Shown here: positions 44,850 through 57,263 of the stretch, piece after piece
How the letters are laid out: every line of letters starts with the position of its first letter
How positions within the stretch are numbered: position 1 is the stretch's first letter
Source: Zantedeschia hybrid cultivar
Taxonomy: Eukaryota > Streptophyta > Magnoliopsida > Alismatales > Araceae
Assembly: GCA_030544215.1 (NCBI GenBank)
Contig: JARZZO010000014.1
Location: 36,485,734-36,549,733, forward strand
DNA: 64,000 bases
Reading direction: 5' to 3'
Notes under the pieces: model-generated
The model's input: only the letters and a program-made list of their open reading frames with translations
What the model was told of the DNA's origin: nothing
The model's database searches: none
Position numbers and translations under genes: made by a program

Positions 44850-45896
44850 GCCTTTTCTTGACATTTTTCAAAACTGTATATTATTTGCTATTCATTCATA
44901 TTTATTCCTTTGCATGAAATTACTGATAAAATCTGAGTGCAGGAAAAATTCAAGAAAAGAAAATGAAGCTGAGAATTTCACTAAGGTCTCACTATGGGAG
45001 TTCATGAGTCCCAGCCGTGAGTACAAAGATGGTTATCTCTATCCCTGTATTCCTCTATGTATTTGATTTGCATTATCATTACTATATATTAAATATTTAT
45101 TAGATTATATCAAGGACCTTGTGGTTTTGATGAAACTGGAATTTGAGTTCCCCTCCAACAAAAACAGTGATAATTCTAGAGAATTCTTAATTGCACGGAT
45201 AGGTTGTTAAATTGTTAATTGATGGGGACGATGGTTCTACTTTTGTGAAACAGTGCATGGACAAACGAGCTTCGGCTTGGCACTGGATTGTAGGATTAGT
45301 GTCTTGACTCATCAATGACAGTTTAACAATATTATCCTTGATTAATTTATATTTTATTTCATTTTAATTTTCTTCTTAGCCCAGCATACATCATGTTGGA
45401 CTTTGAAATTATTGTGATAAGAATTAATTATTTATTAAATTTCAGACCATTGATCAAATAAATTCCAACGTGATGTAAAATATTTCATTTTGAATCGATC
45501 TCTCAATTATCTTTGAGGTTTTCTTGAAGATATCTTTGGAATTCTATCCTTACTTGTATTCTTTATCCCAAATATTCTTGTTTCCATTTAAGATCCATCA
45601 TGATTGTAGAACGTCCAGATTGGTTGGTAACCGCTCTCCATGATGAAACATGCAGGGTTTGTGACCTAGGGTACTTCCCAATCGTGGAAGTTGATCGACT
45701 TTATTTTATTTCTTTGTTTTTTTCATCCAAATAGAATTGATTCCATTTATCTCTTTGAGTTATTTCATTGATCATTTTGAGAAAAATTCTCATCATATGA
45801 TATTAAGAGCGTGTCACATCACACCTTGGCATCACCTTTTCAGTTCATTCCATTCCATTTTACTTCCTTGCAAAGTCAATGCCAAGGTGGGGCAGT
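44850..45896. other. AT-rich noncoding DNA leading to an LTR
   Basis: No coding region on either strand. It ends in AAGGTGGGGCAGT (45885-45897), a plausible polypurine tract directly before the LTR start. It is therefore probably the 3' noncoding end of the element that hosts the split PMD pseudogene. Confidence 0.6.
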
Positions 45897-47063
45897 TATA
45901 GACACGCTAATTTTGACCTCATATTAAGTAAATTTCATGTCACACTTATAATGCTCCAGAATGGTCTATTTTTTTGTTAATCATTAATTAATTTTTATTG
46001 ATTTTTTTTGAAATTCATTGATTAACGTTGACCATAGCCGGCGCTATTTAGATTTCTAGCAGAAATCAGTTCCGAATTAAATTCCTAAATTCAGATAGGG
46101 TTAACTTAATCACGTCACTTGTGGACGACGCTTTTTATATCCTAATCTGTCTGGGTTTTCAAATTTTAATTTCAAATTAGTTTCCTAATTATCTAAATCA
46201 TGACTTTCATGGTCGACGCCTTTTAGCTTTCCTAATGTTTTCCGGTTTCCTCCGCGAATTTCTTTCCATGTTTTTCCTAATTAGCTAAATGGCGTCTCTT
46301 GATCACGACGCATTTTAAGCACTTTCCTGATAAGCATGATTTGGCCGAAATAATCTGATTCCGGAAAGTGGAAGGGTTTCCAACTCCTTCGATGCTTATT
46401 CAAGGTAAGTCCGACTGCGGGAGAGAGTCCCATTGAAGCCCCAAACAACCCTAAACCACTCTCTATATATACCATACCCTTGGGACCATTGAAAAGGTTG
46501 GCCATTGGTGTTTTGGAGTTAAAATCAAAGTAAAAAGGAGCCCTCTACTGCAAAAAATGTGGAGGAGATTTGAAGACTTCTTCTTCCTCCTTTTCCTTCT
46601 CTATTGAAGTTATTGAAGACTAAGGCTATGGAGGGGCCAACCATACTCATCCCCTTTGTTTTCCTTTGCTAGTTTCTTCATAATTTTCATCATTTATTTA
46701 CTATTCTTACATAATTTTTCATCATATCAATCCATCATACACACACCTACTTCATCTTCTCCAAACCCATGTCCATAAAAGGAGTTTAAAAGAAAACCAT
46801 AAAAGTTTGAAGGCTCTTGGAAGGTTGGAAGGAAGATTGAAAAGGAGCAAATCAAAAGCACAACAAGAGTAAACAAAAAGAGGGCTCTTCTTTTTTGGCC
46901 GGCTGAAGAAGGGGAACAAAGAACCAATCTCCCAGTTTTTCACAAGGTGAGTAAAGTGATCAACTTATTCTCTTGAAACCTTTGGTTTTTGGCGATCACG
47001 ATTTAATTAGATTTGTTAATTATACAACACATAATATCATGATGATAGCACACACAATTTGAG
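45897..47063 (+). repeat. LTR of the A/B gypsy family, truncated at its 3' side
   Basis: Starts TATAGACACG (a mutated TGTAGACACG), carries four dyads (46023-46314), TATATATA at 46464-46471, the GGTTGGCCATTGG block and a splice-donor-like AAGGTGAGT near 46945. It breaks off at 47063 within a block whose counterpart starts the right-hand LTR piece at 52441. Probably the 3' LTR of the element interrupted by D (element A). Confidence 0.8.
46023..46314. promoter_or_regulatory. Four 28-bp dyads (AATGGCGTC type) in LTR U3
   Basis: Dyads begin at about 46023, 46108, 46196 and 46286, intervals 85-90 bp, matching one-for-one the four in the LTR at the left edge. They are 150-440 bp upstream of the TATA box. 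The 10-bp spacing is kept although arms and spacers have diverged between the two LTRs. Confidence 0.8.
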
Positions 47064-48183
47064 TACTTACAGATGGTTTGTAGAGGGTATAGCTTCAAGG
47101 GATTTAATGTAGGGATGACCAAGGATGCCTTTTAATGAAGGTTCGATCTCTAGGATGTGAAATTCGACCTCAGCATGACAAACGGGACCTAACTCTACCT
47201 TCAAGTAAACCATTCCCAGAGGGGAACGGGTAGAATTGTCGTAGGCAGTAACACAGATGGGGGACGGCAGCCACTTCTCCTTGGATATACCACAGAATTC
47301 TATGGTCTTCGGTGATAGCACATTGATGGAAGCCCCTGTATCAACCAGACATGCGTCTACAACCTTTTTACAAATGTTGATAGTAATGCTTAAGGCCATA
47401 CCTCTGGCTGCTGGTGGTGCTAGTTCAGATGTATGAAAAAAGATAGAGGGTTGATCCCCCTGTAGAACTAACAGTGCCGTTATCTTCTCCACCGGGCACA
47501 TCTTCATTGACCATGACCCGTTGAAGGTATTCCATCAGGGCTTCTTGGTGGGTCTTAGATCTCTTGATCAATTTGAACAAAGAGATCCGTGCCGGTGTTC
47601 TGTCTAGTTGCTTCAGTAGGTTGTACTGAGTGCCAAGTGCACTCTCTTCATTTTGCACTTTCTCTGGCAGTTGTGGTAGGCTGTCTCGCACTGTGGACTG
47701 AGGGAAGACCTTATTGAAGATTCTTCCACTCCGGAGCATGTGCTGTTCAATATTGAAAGGCCCAGGTGATATCTTGAGCACTGCCGGGTTGATGAGTGGT
47801 TTACAGGGTGTGAGGGGTTCATAAACGGGTGATGGTAAGGGGTTATTTGGTGGAGGTGGCGCGACACGGATGAGTGGTTTGGCGGGTTGTATGGTGCCCG
47901 GGTAGGTGATGGGTGTAGGTGATGTGGGGAATGGAATGCGGACCAATGGTTTGGATGGCATGATGAGTTTGTGGTTGGGTTGCGGAAGATTATTTGATGG
48001 AGGCATGGTGGTGGAGGGGGTAACGGGTTTAAGGAAGGTAGGTTTAAGGTAAGCGAGTGTTGGTACAGGGGTGATAGTGATGGTTTGCGATTTGGGTTGC
48101 GGAGGATGCGATGAGGCGATTGCTCGGCGGTACACGGTATGTGGCCTGTTGAATAGATAGAGGAAGACTCTTCTACCTTCCAC
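47064..48183 (-). pseudogene. Antisense fragment of A/B-family gag-protease
   Basis: Minus strand: Pro-rich linker, RSGRIFNKVFPQS motif, TARGE-block RTPARISLFKLIKRSKTHQ, then one frameshift near 47495, then ALLVLQGDQPSI and the protease active site LVDTGASINVL, ending in ILGHPYIKSLEAIPSTNH. A third copy of the region seen at 7690-8700 and 55620-56910. It begins exactly where the copia LTR starts and ends where the gypsy LTR breaks, so it is a remnant of an element in opposite orientation. Confidence 0.88.
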
Positions 48184-49716
48184 TGTTGCTGTTAGTATTA
48201 GATGGTCTCAAAGCCAATCCGATACTATGTATTGATTCAGTTTATTAATAAATGGCATTAATTTATTGTGTGTAATTAATTTGATCTATATTTATCGTAT
48301 CACGATGAAGTCTATGAACATGTGCAATAATCTTCGGATTATGATGAGATCATAATTACGGGACCGAAGATTTATAAACACATGTTCTTAATTGTTCCTA
48401 GTCATAGGATGTTTGAGAAGGACATTGAACATCCCGATAGACTAGTATAGGTTTATTCAACTCATATGATGAGGGTGACTGATCCTATAAGTCACTTGTG
48501 TGGAGACACTATGCTGGACCTGTAGGTGCTCATTGGCGAATGAGTTCACTGAACTGATCCAACTATGAATCGCTGGATGGTAAACACCTCACTATTAACC
48601 AGCTCGATTCTTTTGTTACAGTTGCATAGATGATCCTTGGACCTGAGACGCCAAACATATCTTGTTGGTAGGTTTCTGAACTTTGACCTTGACTAACGAA
48701 TCCCTAACCATGGGTTATCAATAAGTCAAGTGATCGGGTTTAGGGAAATGCCCTCGAAGGTAATTGTGTGTTCAATACGGGATCATCCAATCTCGATAGT
48801 TTGAGAGAGAATGTTCCGGGAATGATGTGCTTAAGTCCCTGGCCAGGGCGGACTCTGTATCAGATAAAGAGTTATCTGATATAGATTAGCATCATCTGAT
48901 TCAAGTGAATCGACCGGCTAGGGTTTAACAGTAAACCATACCCTAGTTCAATTCGGGGACATTGTACGGATGAAGGATTATATCAGCGCGGTAACCAATG
49001 ATGGAAGGTTCTAATAGAGGGTTGCGATAACCCTAGTGCCATCCAGGATCGCGCGTTGTTGCTTGGCATCCAACGTAATCGAAAGCCCGTCCGAATTTAT
49101 TATGGGACATTAAATTCGGCTGATTAATTGAATATAAGGATATTAATTAATTTAGTGGGTCCGTAATGAGTTGTCGGGCTTAATGGGCCATTAACTGGAC
49201 TGGTATTTTGGCCTAGAGGGTCACATGCAAAAGATTTTCAAGTCGATGGATAATCTAATAGGATTTTGGATAAGTCTCGATTTTTACAAAAAATCGCAAA
49301 CAGCCTTATTATAAAAGAACGGATGCTATGTCGGGGGCCAGCAACCTTAACCTAACCGTCATTCTTTCTTTCTCTCTCTCCTCTCTATTGGGCGTGCGAC
49401 ACGAGGCGGTCATCTGGAGGCTCCGCTTCGACTCCTGATTGCTCCGCCTTCCGAGATCCACGAATGCTGCATCGAGCGAGGAGGCGAGGACAATCCATCG
49501 CGAGGAGAACCGCGTGGATACTGCTGGAGGCCGAGCACCTGCGCGGCTTGCGGCATCGCTCCGATGGAACCGGAAAACGAATGCAGATTCGAATCCGCGG
49601 AAGGTAAATCCGATTTACTCCGGTCTTATTTTGTTGATCAAAATAGGATGGATCCGATCCCGAATATTTTATTTTGCCGCGTTTTTCGGTCGGATCTCGA
49701 CACAGCGAGCCCAACA
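48184..49716 (+). repeat. Ty1/copia 5' LTR (1533 bp)
   Basis: Begins TGTTGCTG and ends CCCAACA directly before the primer site. Its 3' part matches the fragment at 8700-8965. A CTATTATAA-like signal lies near 49305-49315 (CTTATTATAAAAGAACG), a likely TATA box, and a CT-rich leader follows. It contains a perfect inverted repeat ATCAGATAA/TTATCTGAT around AGAG near 48858-48880. Confidence 0.88.
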
Positions 49717-49717
49717 G

Positions 49718-49735
49718 TGGTATCAGAGCCAGGTT
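49718..49735 (+). other. Copia primer binding site (tRNA-Met)
   Basis: TGGTATCAGAGCCAGGTT follows the LTR end after one base. It is the standard initiator-tRNA-Met primer site of plant Ty1/copia elements. Confidence 0.95.
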
Positions 49736-52058
49736 CCACTATGTTTTCGCCGTTTCGATCTCCATATTGATGCGTTTATAATTAATTCCATGCGTAGTTT
49801 AGATTTTAATTATATGTGTTGTGATCATGTGATGATCACAGTAAATTTACTGTAAATCACTGTGATTAAAATCGGATTTTTTTTTCGGGTTATATTGTGT
49901 TCTTCGTCTGACGAAGAATGGCACGAGTCGGCATGTTTACGGGCAACCCAAAGGTTGGGGATGGCTCGCCGGCACATGGATTTCCTCCCATGGGGTCGTC
50001 GGTGGTCAGAAGGATTCAAGATCGGCGATGGGGAGGATAGCTAGACCCCCTTTATCTTCCAAATTTTCATTTGAAAAACCATGGCCACCATGGGGTTCGG
50101 ATTATAGAGAAACCACAAAAGGGGGGGGGGGGTTTCCGGTGACCTTGGAGGCCACCGGCACCGTCGCCGACGTCCCTGGCCGCCGGCCAGGGGCTCATGG
50201 CGCCGGGGCCCACCGGCCGACGCCTGCTGGGTAGGTGGTCGGCGTCGGGGCCGCCCCCTCCCGCCCCCCTATGCAGCTAGGGTTACCTAGTTGCATCGGG
50301 TGGCAGAGAAAGGGGGCTCGGGTCGGCCCGGGCCTGGACCCGACCCAGCCCGGCGCCCTGCCCATGGCCAGACTCGCCCCTTTGGGGTGGTCTGTGCCTG
50401 GTCCGGGTGCCGGCTGGGGTCAGTCTAGCGGCCAGACCGGACCTGGTTCAGTTTTTTTAAAAAACCCCCTATTATTAACCCATTTTAATCCATATTAAAT
50501 TGTTTAATGACCTTTTAAATAATAGAATTTTAATTTTAATTTAAAATTGGATTTTAAATGAATTAAGATCTGTTATTTTACTGTTAAAGGTCCAATAACT
50601 TTTTGGAATTATATTTTTTTTAACAATTGTTGTTATAAGTTATTTAATCTTATTGTTAGATTAACCTGACATTAAAGAGAGTTAATTTAATTGTTAAATT
50701 AATTTTTTAATGTCTGTAAAATTAACTAGCATGGAATGTTATAAATGTGTCTATTTGGAGTTAACATGCATTTATTTTAATGTGCATTGGTTTGCTTATT
50801 TAAATTTTGATTTAAATTAGCATGCTTAAACTGAAATTTTTTTGAAAAATTCTAAATCCAATTTTTGATTGGTTCCTAGTTTTATGAAACCAAAAATATT
50901 ATTTATTTTCGAAAATTTTCTTTAGCCATTTGATGTGCATTTTATGTGTGGTTTGTTTTAACTAAAAACTACACGGTGGTCATGGATTGTCACTTTGAAA
51001 TTTGTGGATGTGGATGTGATTATGTGGTTTATTATTTATTAATAAATAAAGGTCAACGAACCTCTCCTTCTCACATTCCAATGTATTTCTACCTCTCTCT
51101 CTTTGTATTCGCCTTAAGGCTTCCTCTTTTAAATTATCATGTAATTATGAATTTATGATGTAATTTGATCGAGGCGGCTGTGCACGGAACGAGGATGATC
51201 CACAACTGCGACCAGATGAATATGAAGGAGTTCATTGAATCTATGGGTTTGCAGACTCATGATATAAATTGTTATATTGTGTGTGTGTACATGTTTGACT
51301 GTCTGGCTCAAGTCAAACCGTAGTGCCGTCCATGACCACACTAATGACATGTATGTGATGCGTGTGTTTTTATTTTGATTGTGAGTCAAATTAGCTAGGT
51401 TATTAGTATAAATATATATTCGATATATCTAATATTATCGCCTAGGATGAGACCAAACTAATTAAAATAAAACCTTTGTAACAAATTCTAAGCCGTAACG
51501 CGAGTCATTAAGAATGCACCGCGTGGCTCTCCATTAATATGATTAATAGAACTTAATTCAGTGGTGGAAGATACTATGTGTTTATCCGAGGTTTGCCATC
51601 GTCTGTTGAGAGGACTGTTGATCATAGCATTAGATGCCTATGGATAAGAGTAGAGGAACAATATAGTTATTCACATGTTTACCTAGGAACTATATTTCTA
51701 CTCTACTCTGTCATGTATTGATGGTAAAGCTTAGACTGGGAATAATGGTCTACTGTGTTTACTCGGGACCATTAAACCTGAGAGCCGAAGTATGATCGGA
51801 TATTGCAAGGAGTTGCAATTATCATGGGATGATTGCTCTGAGATAACAGTATGATACTATGTGTTTACCCGAGGTCATACTGTGATACTTGGAGATTCTG
51901 ATCTCCACTAGGAGACAGTCGGAGTCTCCCATTTTGTATATTTGAAGGTTATATAGTCCGACGAAAATTAGTAGGAATAAAACTAGATAAACAAAGTCCA
52001 TATCTTGTTTTAAATAAACTGATTGTCTGCTAATTTTAATTATCTCCTGTTGGCTAAA
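49736..52058 (+). other. Copia leader with GC-rich segment and degenerate repeats
   Basis: A GC-rich stretch (50120-50450) with a 12-G run near 50123 precedes AT-rich DNA. Between 51565 and 51880 a word like ACTATGTGTTTACCCGAGGT recurs about four times (near 51570, 51676, 51752, 51856). No gene recognised. Confidence 0.65.
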
Positions 52059-52440
52059 ATGTCGCACCACAACCCGTTGTGCGGCATACTTGATGCCAAT
52101 CGTTTGACAGGCCCAAACTACTTGGATTGGCTCAGGAACCTGAAGATTGTTCTCAAGTCTGAGCAGATTACCTATGTCTTGGATAATGAACCTCCTACTG
52201 AACCAGCATTAGATGCCCCAGAGGAGGAAATGATTGCATATGAAAAGTGGAAGGAAGACTCCACCACGACCCAATGTTACATGTTAGCCTCTATGAGCAA
52301 TGAGTTGCAAAGGCAATATGAGGAGATGGATGCTAGATCCATCTTGCTCCATTTGAAGGAGTTGTTTGGTGAGCAGAGCAAAATCGAACGATATGAGATA
52401 TCTAAGAATATGTTCAAGGCTCAGATGGCAGATCACATTC
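52059..52440 (+). pseudogene. gag: Ty1/copia gag, 3'-truncated
   Basis: ATG at 52059 opens MSHHNPLCGILDANRLTGPN, then a YLDWLRNLKIVLKSEQ motif, CYMLASMSNELQ and LHLKELFGEQSKIERYEI, which are the UBN2 / copia gag-polypeptide motifs. The frame is intact until the sequence switches to gypsy LTR near 52440. The zinc knuckle and pol are lost. Confidence 0.9.
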
Positions 52441-52855
52441 ACTTAAACAACATAATTTTCATGATAATCACACACATGATTTGAGCACTCACAGCTTTTT
52501 GGCGATCACGGTGGGACTTGGTCTCGCCATCTTTTAATCTTTGTTCTTGTTTTTCATCAATCGGGCACCCACGGTGCACCACCTGTGTCTCTCGACACGC
52601 CCTCACCGATCGGTGAGTTTTTAGTTTAATTGTTATTCTTACGTGCACCACGTGCACACCCTTGCGGCAAAATCTTGCCCTCCCCATTTGATTGACTGAA
52701 GAGCTGTTTTTGTGATAAGAAGCATGTGTGATTGATTGATTGTTTTGTTGTTTACATGATAAATCATCATGTCAAAAAATTGAAATAAAAAAGATTCTCA
52801 TGAGCCAATTATTTACTGCTTTCATCCTGTTTGTCTGAGGAGGAATCGATCCAGA
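52441..52855 (+). repeat. 3' part of an A/B-family LTR (5' LTR of element B)
   Basis: Aligns with about 1170-1590 of the left-edge LTR: a CACACATGATTTGAGCACTCACAG block, TTTTTGGCGATCACGGTGGGACTTGG, and GTGCACCACGTGCACA near 52643. Its first 49 bp duplicate the last 49 bp of the LTR piece ending at 47063, but with about ten differences, so the two pieces come from different LTR copies. Confidence 0.75.
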
Positions 52856-53511
52856 AATTCCCCCTGAAATATTGATTCTGCGACTTGAAAAGCGTCTAGG
52901 AATAGCGACGCGTTTCATAAAGCCTCGCCCACCCTAGACGTCTTTTAGGCAAAAATCTCTGTTGTTTGCTGCCTGAGTTTCTACAAAGAAAATAAGGTTC
53001 TGTTTGAATAGCGTCGACAAACAGCAACGCGATTCAGGCAATTTCTTGTTTTTTTTCTTCAGTTCTCAGATTTCTGATCTATTTGCGTAATAAGCATTAG
53101 AGGCCATCTAGGCCACAGGTCATACGCACTAGGGCTAACACCCCCCTTTTATCTTAGGAACACCTTTCTTGACGTCTTCAACTCTCTCTGATTGGGTCGG
53201 TCCCTCGATCAGACTAGAGTGGTTGACGTTAAAGACCTCCGTAAGTCCCCAAAATCAAGGTATTCCTCCTTGTTCATTGGGCTGGTTGTACCAATCGAAA
53301 TCCTAGTTAAATTTTCATAACGTTGTGAGAGAAAGCCATAGAGTATAACGGTGGAAATTGAACTGAAACTAGGATCCTACCCATTAAGTGAATTTGTGAT
53401 TAATTGAATCCAAATAACCCAACAAGGAATTCTGAAATAACGTTAAACATCCACTTGTTTGCTTAATCTCTGTGCAACTCGTTTGTAAATCTCTGAAAAA
53501 AATCTAATATC
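52856..53511 (+). other. 5' leader of element B with three dyads
   Basis: Dyads begin at about 52887, 52917 and 53006 (all spacers 10 bp). From 53098 on, the sequence closely follows the leader of element A (from 5221), including GACCTCCGTAAGTCCCC. It ends at the gag ATG at 53512. Confidence 0.75.
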
Positions 53512-55610
53512 ATGCTACTTCGATCAGGTAGGGATTTGAGCATGGCTCCAGATGCCCTAGTTAACTACGAGGGAGATGCTAATGCCCCTCTTGAGTCTGA
53601 TTACCACTTTGAAAGCGGGGGAGATGCTAATGCCCCCCGTAATCCCCATTCTTGTCTAGTTCGATACGAGGGAAACCAACAAACCCCTCTTCCTTGTGCT
53701 CATGATCAATATTATGATCTTCCTCTGCATGTGCATGCGATTCCTAATCCTATTTTCGAGGGAGGCATGAACCTGAATGATCTCTCATCCTCCGATCCCT
53801 CGGATCTAGTGAACGCTTTGGGAGTTCTTGCCTCCCGTCTGGATCCTGACAGTTCGAGGCAATCCAGTCTATTTTGAAGGGGAAGATGCCTATGCAGTCT
53901 GCTGAGTTGAATCATGCGGCTCCCCCTATCATTCCTCAACCACCTCCTCATCATACTTCCTTCATTCACCAGGCCATGGAAGGCCTCCATGTCTCAACTT
54001 CTTGGCCAGCTGGGCCACAACTTTCTTCTTCGAGGCAACCGGTCAGGCCGCTGACGCCTACTTACCAAAATGCCCTCGGGCATGGCAGAAGCTCTACCGG
54101 ACCTCAGCTCTATTGTCCCCCATGTCCTACATACTCTAGGCAACAGGCCTATCATGTACCTCCACCTCCCCCTCCTCCCCAGGTTGAACCAACAACACAA
54201 GCTCTGCTTGCAAAGATGGAGCGTATGGACGAACAGTTTAACAACCATCAGAAGATGATGGGAGTTAAAGTTGCACCTGAGATTAACCTGCCAAGCCTGC
54301 CTATATTCCATCTGCCACCCTCTGAGATGCCAGTGTACTGAAAATACAACGGTACTGGTAACCCCTTCACTCATTTGAAGGAGTTTATATATAAGTCATC
54401 TTTCTGGCAGAACGACAAGAGGTCCTTGGCATTTTTGTTCAGGAAATCCTTAGAGGGACCAGCCCTCGAACGGTTCTTTTCTTTAGAGCCAGTTGAAGTA
54501 GAGGACTATGGTATCGTATCACGAAAATTCATTCAATGATACCAAGATAGAGTTGCCCCTTCTCTGTCCATTACTGATTTGATAGCAGAAAAGATGAAGC
54601 CCGACGAGGAGTTCGTCAATTTTGCTGATAGATGGAGGGGCATGGCAGAAAAAGTGAAAGATCATCTGTCTGAGTCAGAGCAAGTAAAAATGTTAATCTC
54701 CAATGCTACACCTCAGTTTAAGTTAGTCCTCGTCCTGAACAACTTGACCAGTATGGCATAGCTCTATGAAAGAGCACGATATTGCCAAAACGCTTTCAAA
54801 GATGTTACGTTCTCTAGTGTCTTTGATCCTTACCGACCTGGCAGGCCTCCACCTCGGAAGCCTGCCGTGCCAAATTCTCCTAACACAGGTCCAACCACTG
54901 AGGGCATGCTCTCCCATGAGCAGGTTAGTAGCATGAACAACAATCAACCACAATTTGTGAGGAATCAGCAACCACAGTACCAGCGGCTACAGCAGCCAAA
55001 CCAGCAGGGTTACAGATAGCAGCCGAACCTACAGTATCAGCAGCCTCAATACTAGTGGCCTCAGTAGCCGAACCAGCAGCTGAACCAACAGCCACAGTAG
55101 CAGCCACAACGGCAATTATAGTATCAGCCCCCACAACAGCAACAGTACCAGCCGCGCGCACCGCCGGCATACCACAATGTTCCTCCTACTGCTGATTATA
55201 ACTAGCAGAGGAAGCCTCCAGGCCCGAAAAGGGTAGAATATCCAGTTCTTCCAGAGTCCTTATCAGATATTTTCAGTGCTTTAATGGCAGCCAATGCTTT
55301 GGTTCTTCCAAGAGAAAAAACTATTTGGCCCCAAAATGCCGACACTTCCAGGTATTGTTATTTCCACAGGCAACCTGGACACACCATAGATACCTGCTTC
55401 CAATTCCGAGATTATATTCATGATCTCAACGAACAGAGAGGCATCGACTGGGAAGAAATAAAGAAGTACATATCCGCCTTGAAGGCGAGAAGACCACAAC
55501 AACAACAGCATTAGCAACAACCAAGAGCACCGGCGCAGGCAGCGGCGCCACCAAACATGGGTATAGTGCAAAACCCACTCCCGGAGCACCATAACCAAAA
55601 TCAAGTTGCC
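53512..55610 (+). pseudogene. gag: gag of element B
   Basis: ATG at 53512 (MLLRSGRDLSM). Three loose repeats around (Y/G)EGDANAP lie in the N-terminus. A one-base deletion near 53848 shifts the frame. Capsid core about 54340-54790 (FADRWRGMAEKVKDHLSE); zinc knuckle RYCYFHRQPGHTIDTC at about 55355-55402; then DYIHDLNEQRGIDWEE. Stops are almost all TAG in Gln positions: 55017, 55053, 55065, 55098, 55119, 55203 and 55512. Non-functional as it stands. Confidence 0.87.
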
Positions 55611-57263
55611 CCTATTTTGACAAATAGCCGGTCTGAGGCTAATCTAGGGCAACAGTGGAAGATAGAGGATTCTTCCTCTATTTATTCAACAAGTCACACT
55701 CCGAGCACCGCAGAACAACCACCACGCCGCACCCTCCATATACTTAGACCACAGCCCGTTACCATCACGCCAGTACTAACACCCGCATACCATTTACCCG
55801 CACCCACTAACTCATCACCGCCCACTTTCCTTAAACCCACTAACCCATTACCGCCGCCCACGTTCCTCAAACCCATTACACCCCACGCCACTACGCCTCC
55901 ATTAAACAACCCCCCACAAGCTAATTACGCACCCCTCATGCCATCCAAACCACTGCTCCGCGTACCATTCCCTACATCACCTACTACCACCACCACTTAC
56001 CCAGATACCATACAACCATCTAAACCCCTACTCCGCATGCCACTCCCTACTTCATCCGCACCAACCAATTACCCTTCCACCATCCAACCATCTAGGCCTG
56101 TCATCCGTACCATGCCACCATCAACTAACCCCACGCCATCACCCATATACCAACCCTCCACACCATCTACACCATCCACTAACCCTGCAGTGCTCAAGTT
56201 ATCACCCGGCCCTTCCACAACTGAAGAACATGCACTCCGGAGTGGGAGGATCTTCAGTAAGGTCTTTCCTCAATCAACAGTCAGAGACAGCCCATCACAG
56301 CCGTCGGAGGAAGCACATAATGATGAGAGTGCACTAGGCACTCAATATGACCTGTTGAAACATCTTGACAGAACACCGGCACGAATCTCTGTGCTTGAAT
56401 TGATTAAGAGATCGAAGACCCATCAGGTGGCTCTGATGGAGTATCTACAAAAAGTGATGATCAACGAAGACGTGCCGGTAGAAAAGATTGCCGCACTACT
56501 AGTTCCTCAGGGGGATCAACCCTCTATCTCATTTCATGCCTCGAAACTAGCACCACCAGCAGCCAGGAGCATGGCTCTAAGTATTACGGTCAATATCTGC
56601 AAGAAGGCCGTAGATGCATGTTTGGTTGACACAGGGGCTTCAATTAATGTCTTGCCTCCAAAGACCCTTGAATTATGCGGTGTACCCAAAGAAAAATAGC
56701 TGCCTAGCCCTATCTTTGTTACAGCTTATGATAACTCCACCCGTTCCCCTTTGGGAATGGTCTATTTAAAAGTAGAGTTAGGCCCAGTATGTCATGTCTA
56801 GGTCGAATTTCACATTTTGGAAATCGATTATTCCTTGAATGCTATTTTGGGTCGTCCTTATATGAAAACCCTCGAGGCGATTCCCTCTACGAATCATCAG
56901 TACCTCAAATTTCCCTATAAAGGACGAATCATTAAAGTTACGAGCATGCCGATCCTTGCTGCTGCTCACTACTTGAATACCAAGCCAACTTCTTCACCTG
57001 GCCGACAACCTTTTCTGTCGGTATTACAGGTCTACCATCCGGTGGCTGATCCTTTAAAGGTCGCCACTCTTACTCCTTATCCACTGAATACCATAAAACG
57101 GGGGAAGTGCATGAGTGCCCCTAGATGGAAAATAATGATGAAGAATGGTTATCAGTCTATAAAGGGCCTGGGCACACAATTACAAGGCAGAACCACGCCC
57201 ATCAAAGACAACCGAAGGACACTTGGAAATGGTCTGGGCTATAGGCCAAGAAAAGTGAAGTAG
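55611..57263 (+). pseudogene. Pro-rich linker and aspartic protease of element B
   Basis: A Pro/Thr-rich region with tandem repeats of about 25-30 residues on the theme PSKPLLR-(V/M)P-(F/L)PTS (55790-56150), then ALRSGRIFSKVFPQS, RTPARISVLELIKRSKTH, LVPQGDQPSISFHAS and the active site LVDTGASINVLPP (about 56620-56660). A TAG at 56697 replaces Trp in the EK-W-LPSP block. ILGRPYMKTLEAIPSTNH closes the fold near 56850-56900. Confidence 0.88.

Larger units (their letters stand above)
48184..52440 (+). mobile_element. Truncated Ty1/copia element (5' LTR, leader, start of gag)
   Basis: LTR 48184-49716, tRNA-Met primer site, a 2.3-kb leader and the first 127 codons of gag. It stops at about 52440, where gypsy LTR sequence begins. 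Protease, integrase, RT and the 3' LTR are absent. Inserted into the antisense gypsy fragment on its left. Confidence 0.9.

Noticed and set aside
48858..48882. ATCAGATAA inverted repeat in the copia LTR as another member of the 9-10-9 dyad class
   Set aside because: The spacer is 4 bp, and only one copy exists in the LTR, so it does not share geometry or repetition.
50118..50135. Poly-G run as a telomere or G-quadruplex element
   Set aside because: It is a single homopolymer of about 12 G in a GC-rich copia leader, more likely replication slippage or an assembly artefact.
46974..52500. 49-bp block on both sides of the chimeric insert as a long target-site duplication
   Set aside because: The two copies differ at about ten positions and align to one LTR segment, so they derive from two LTR copies rather than from a single insertion.
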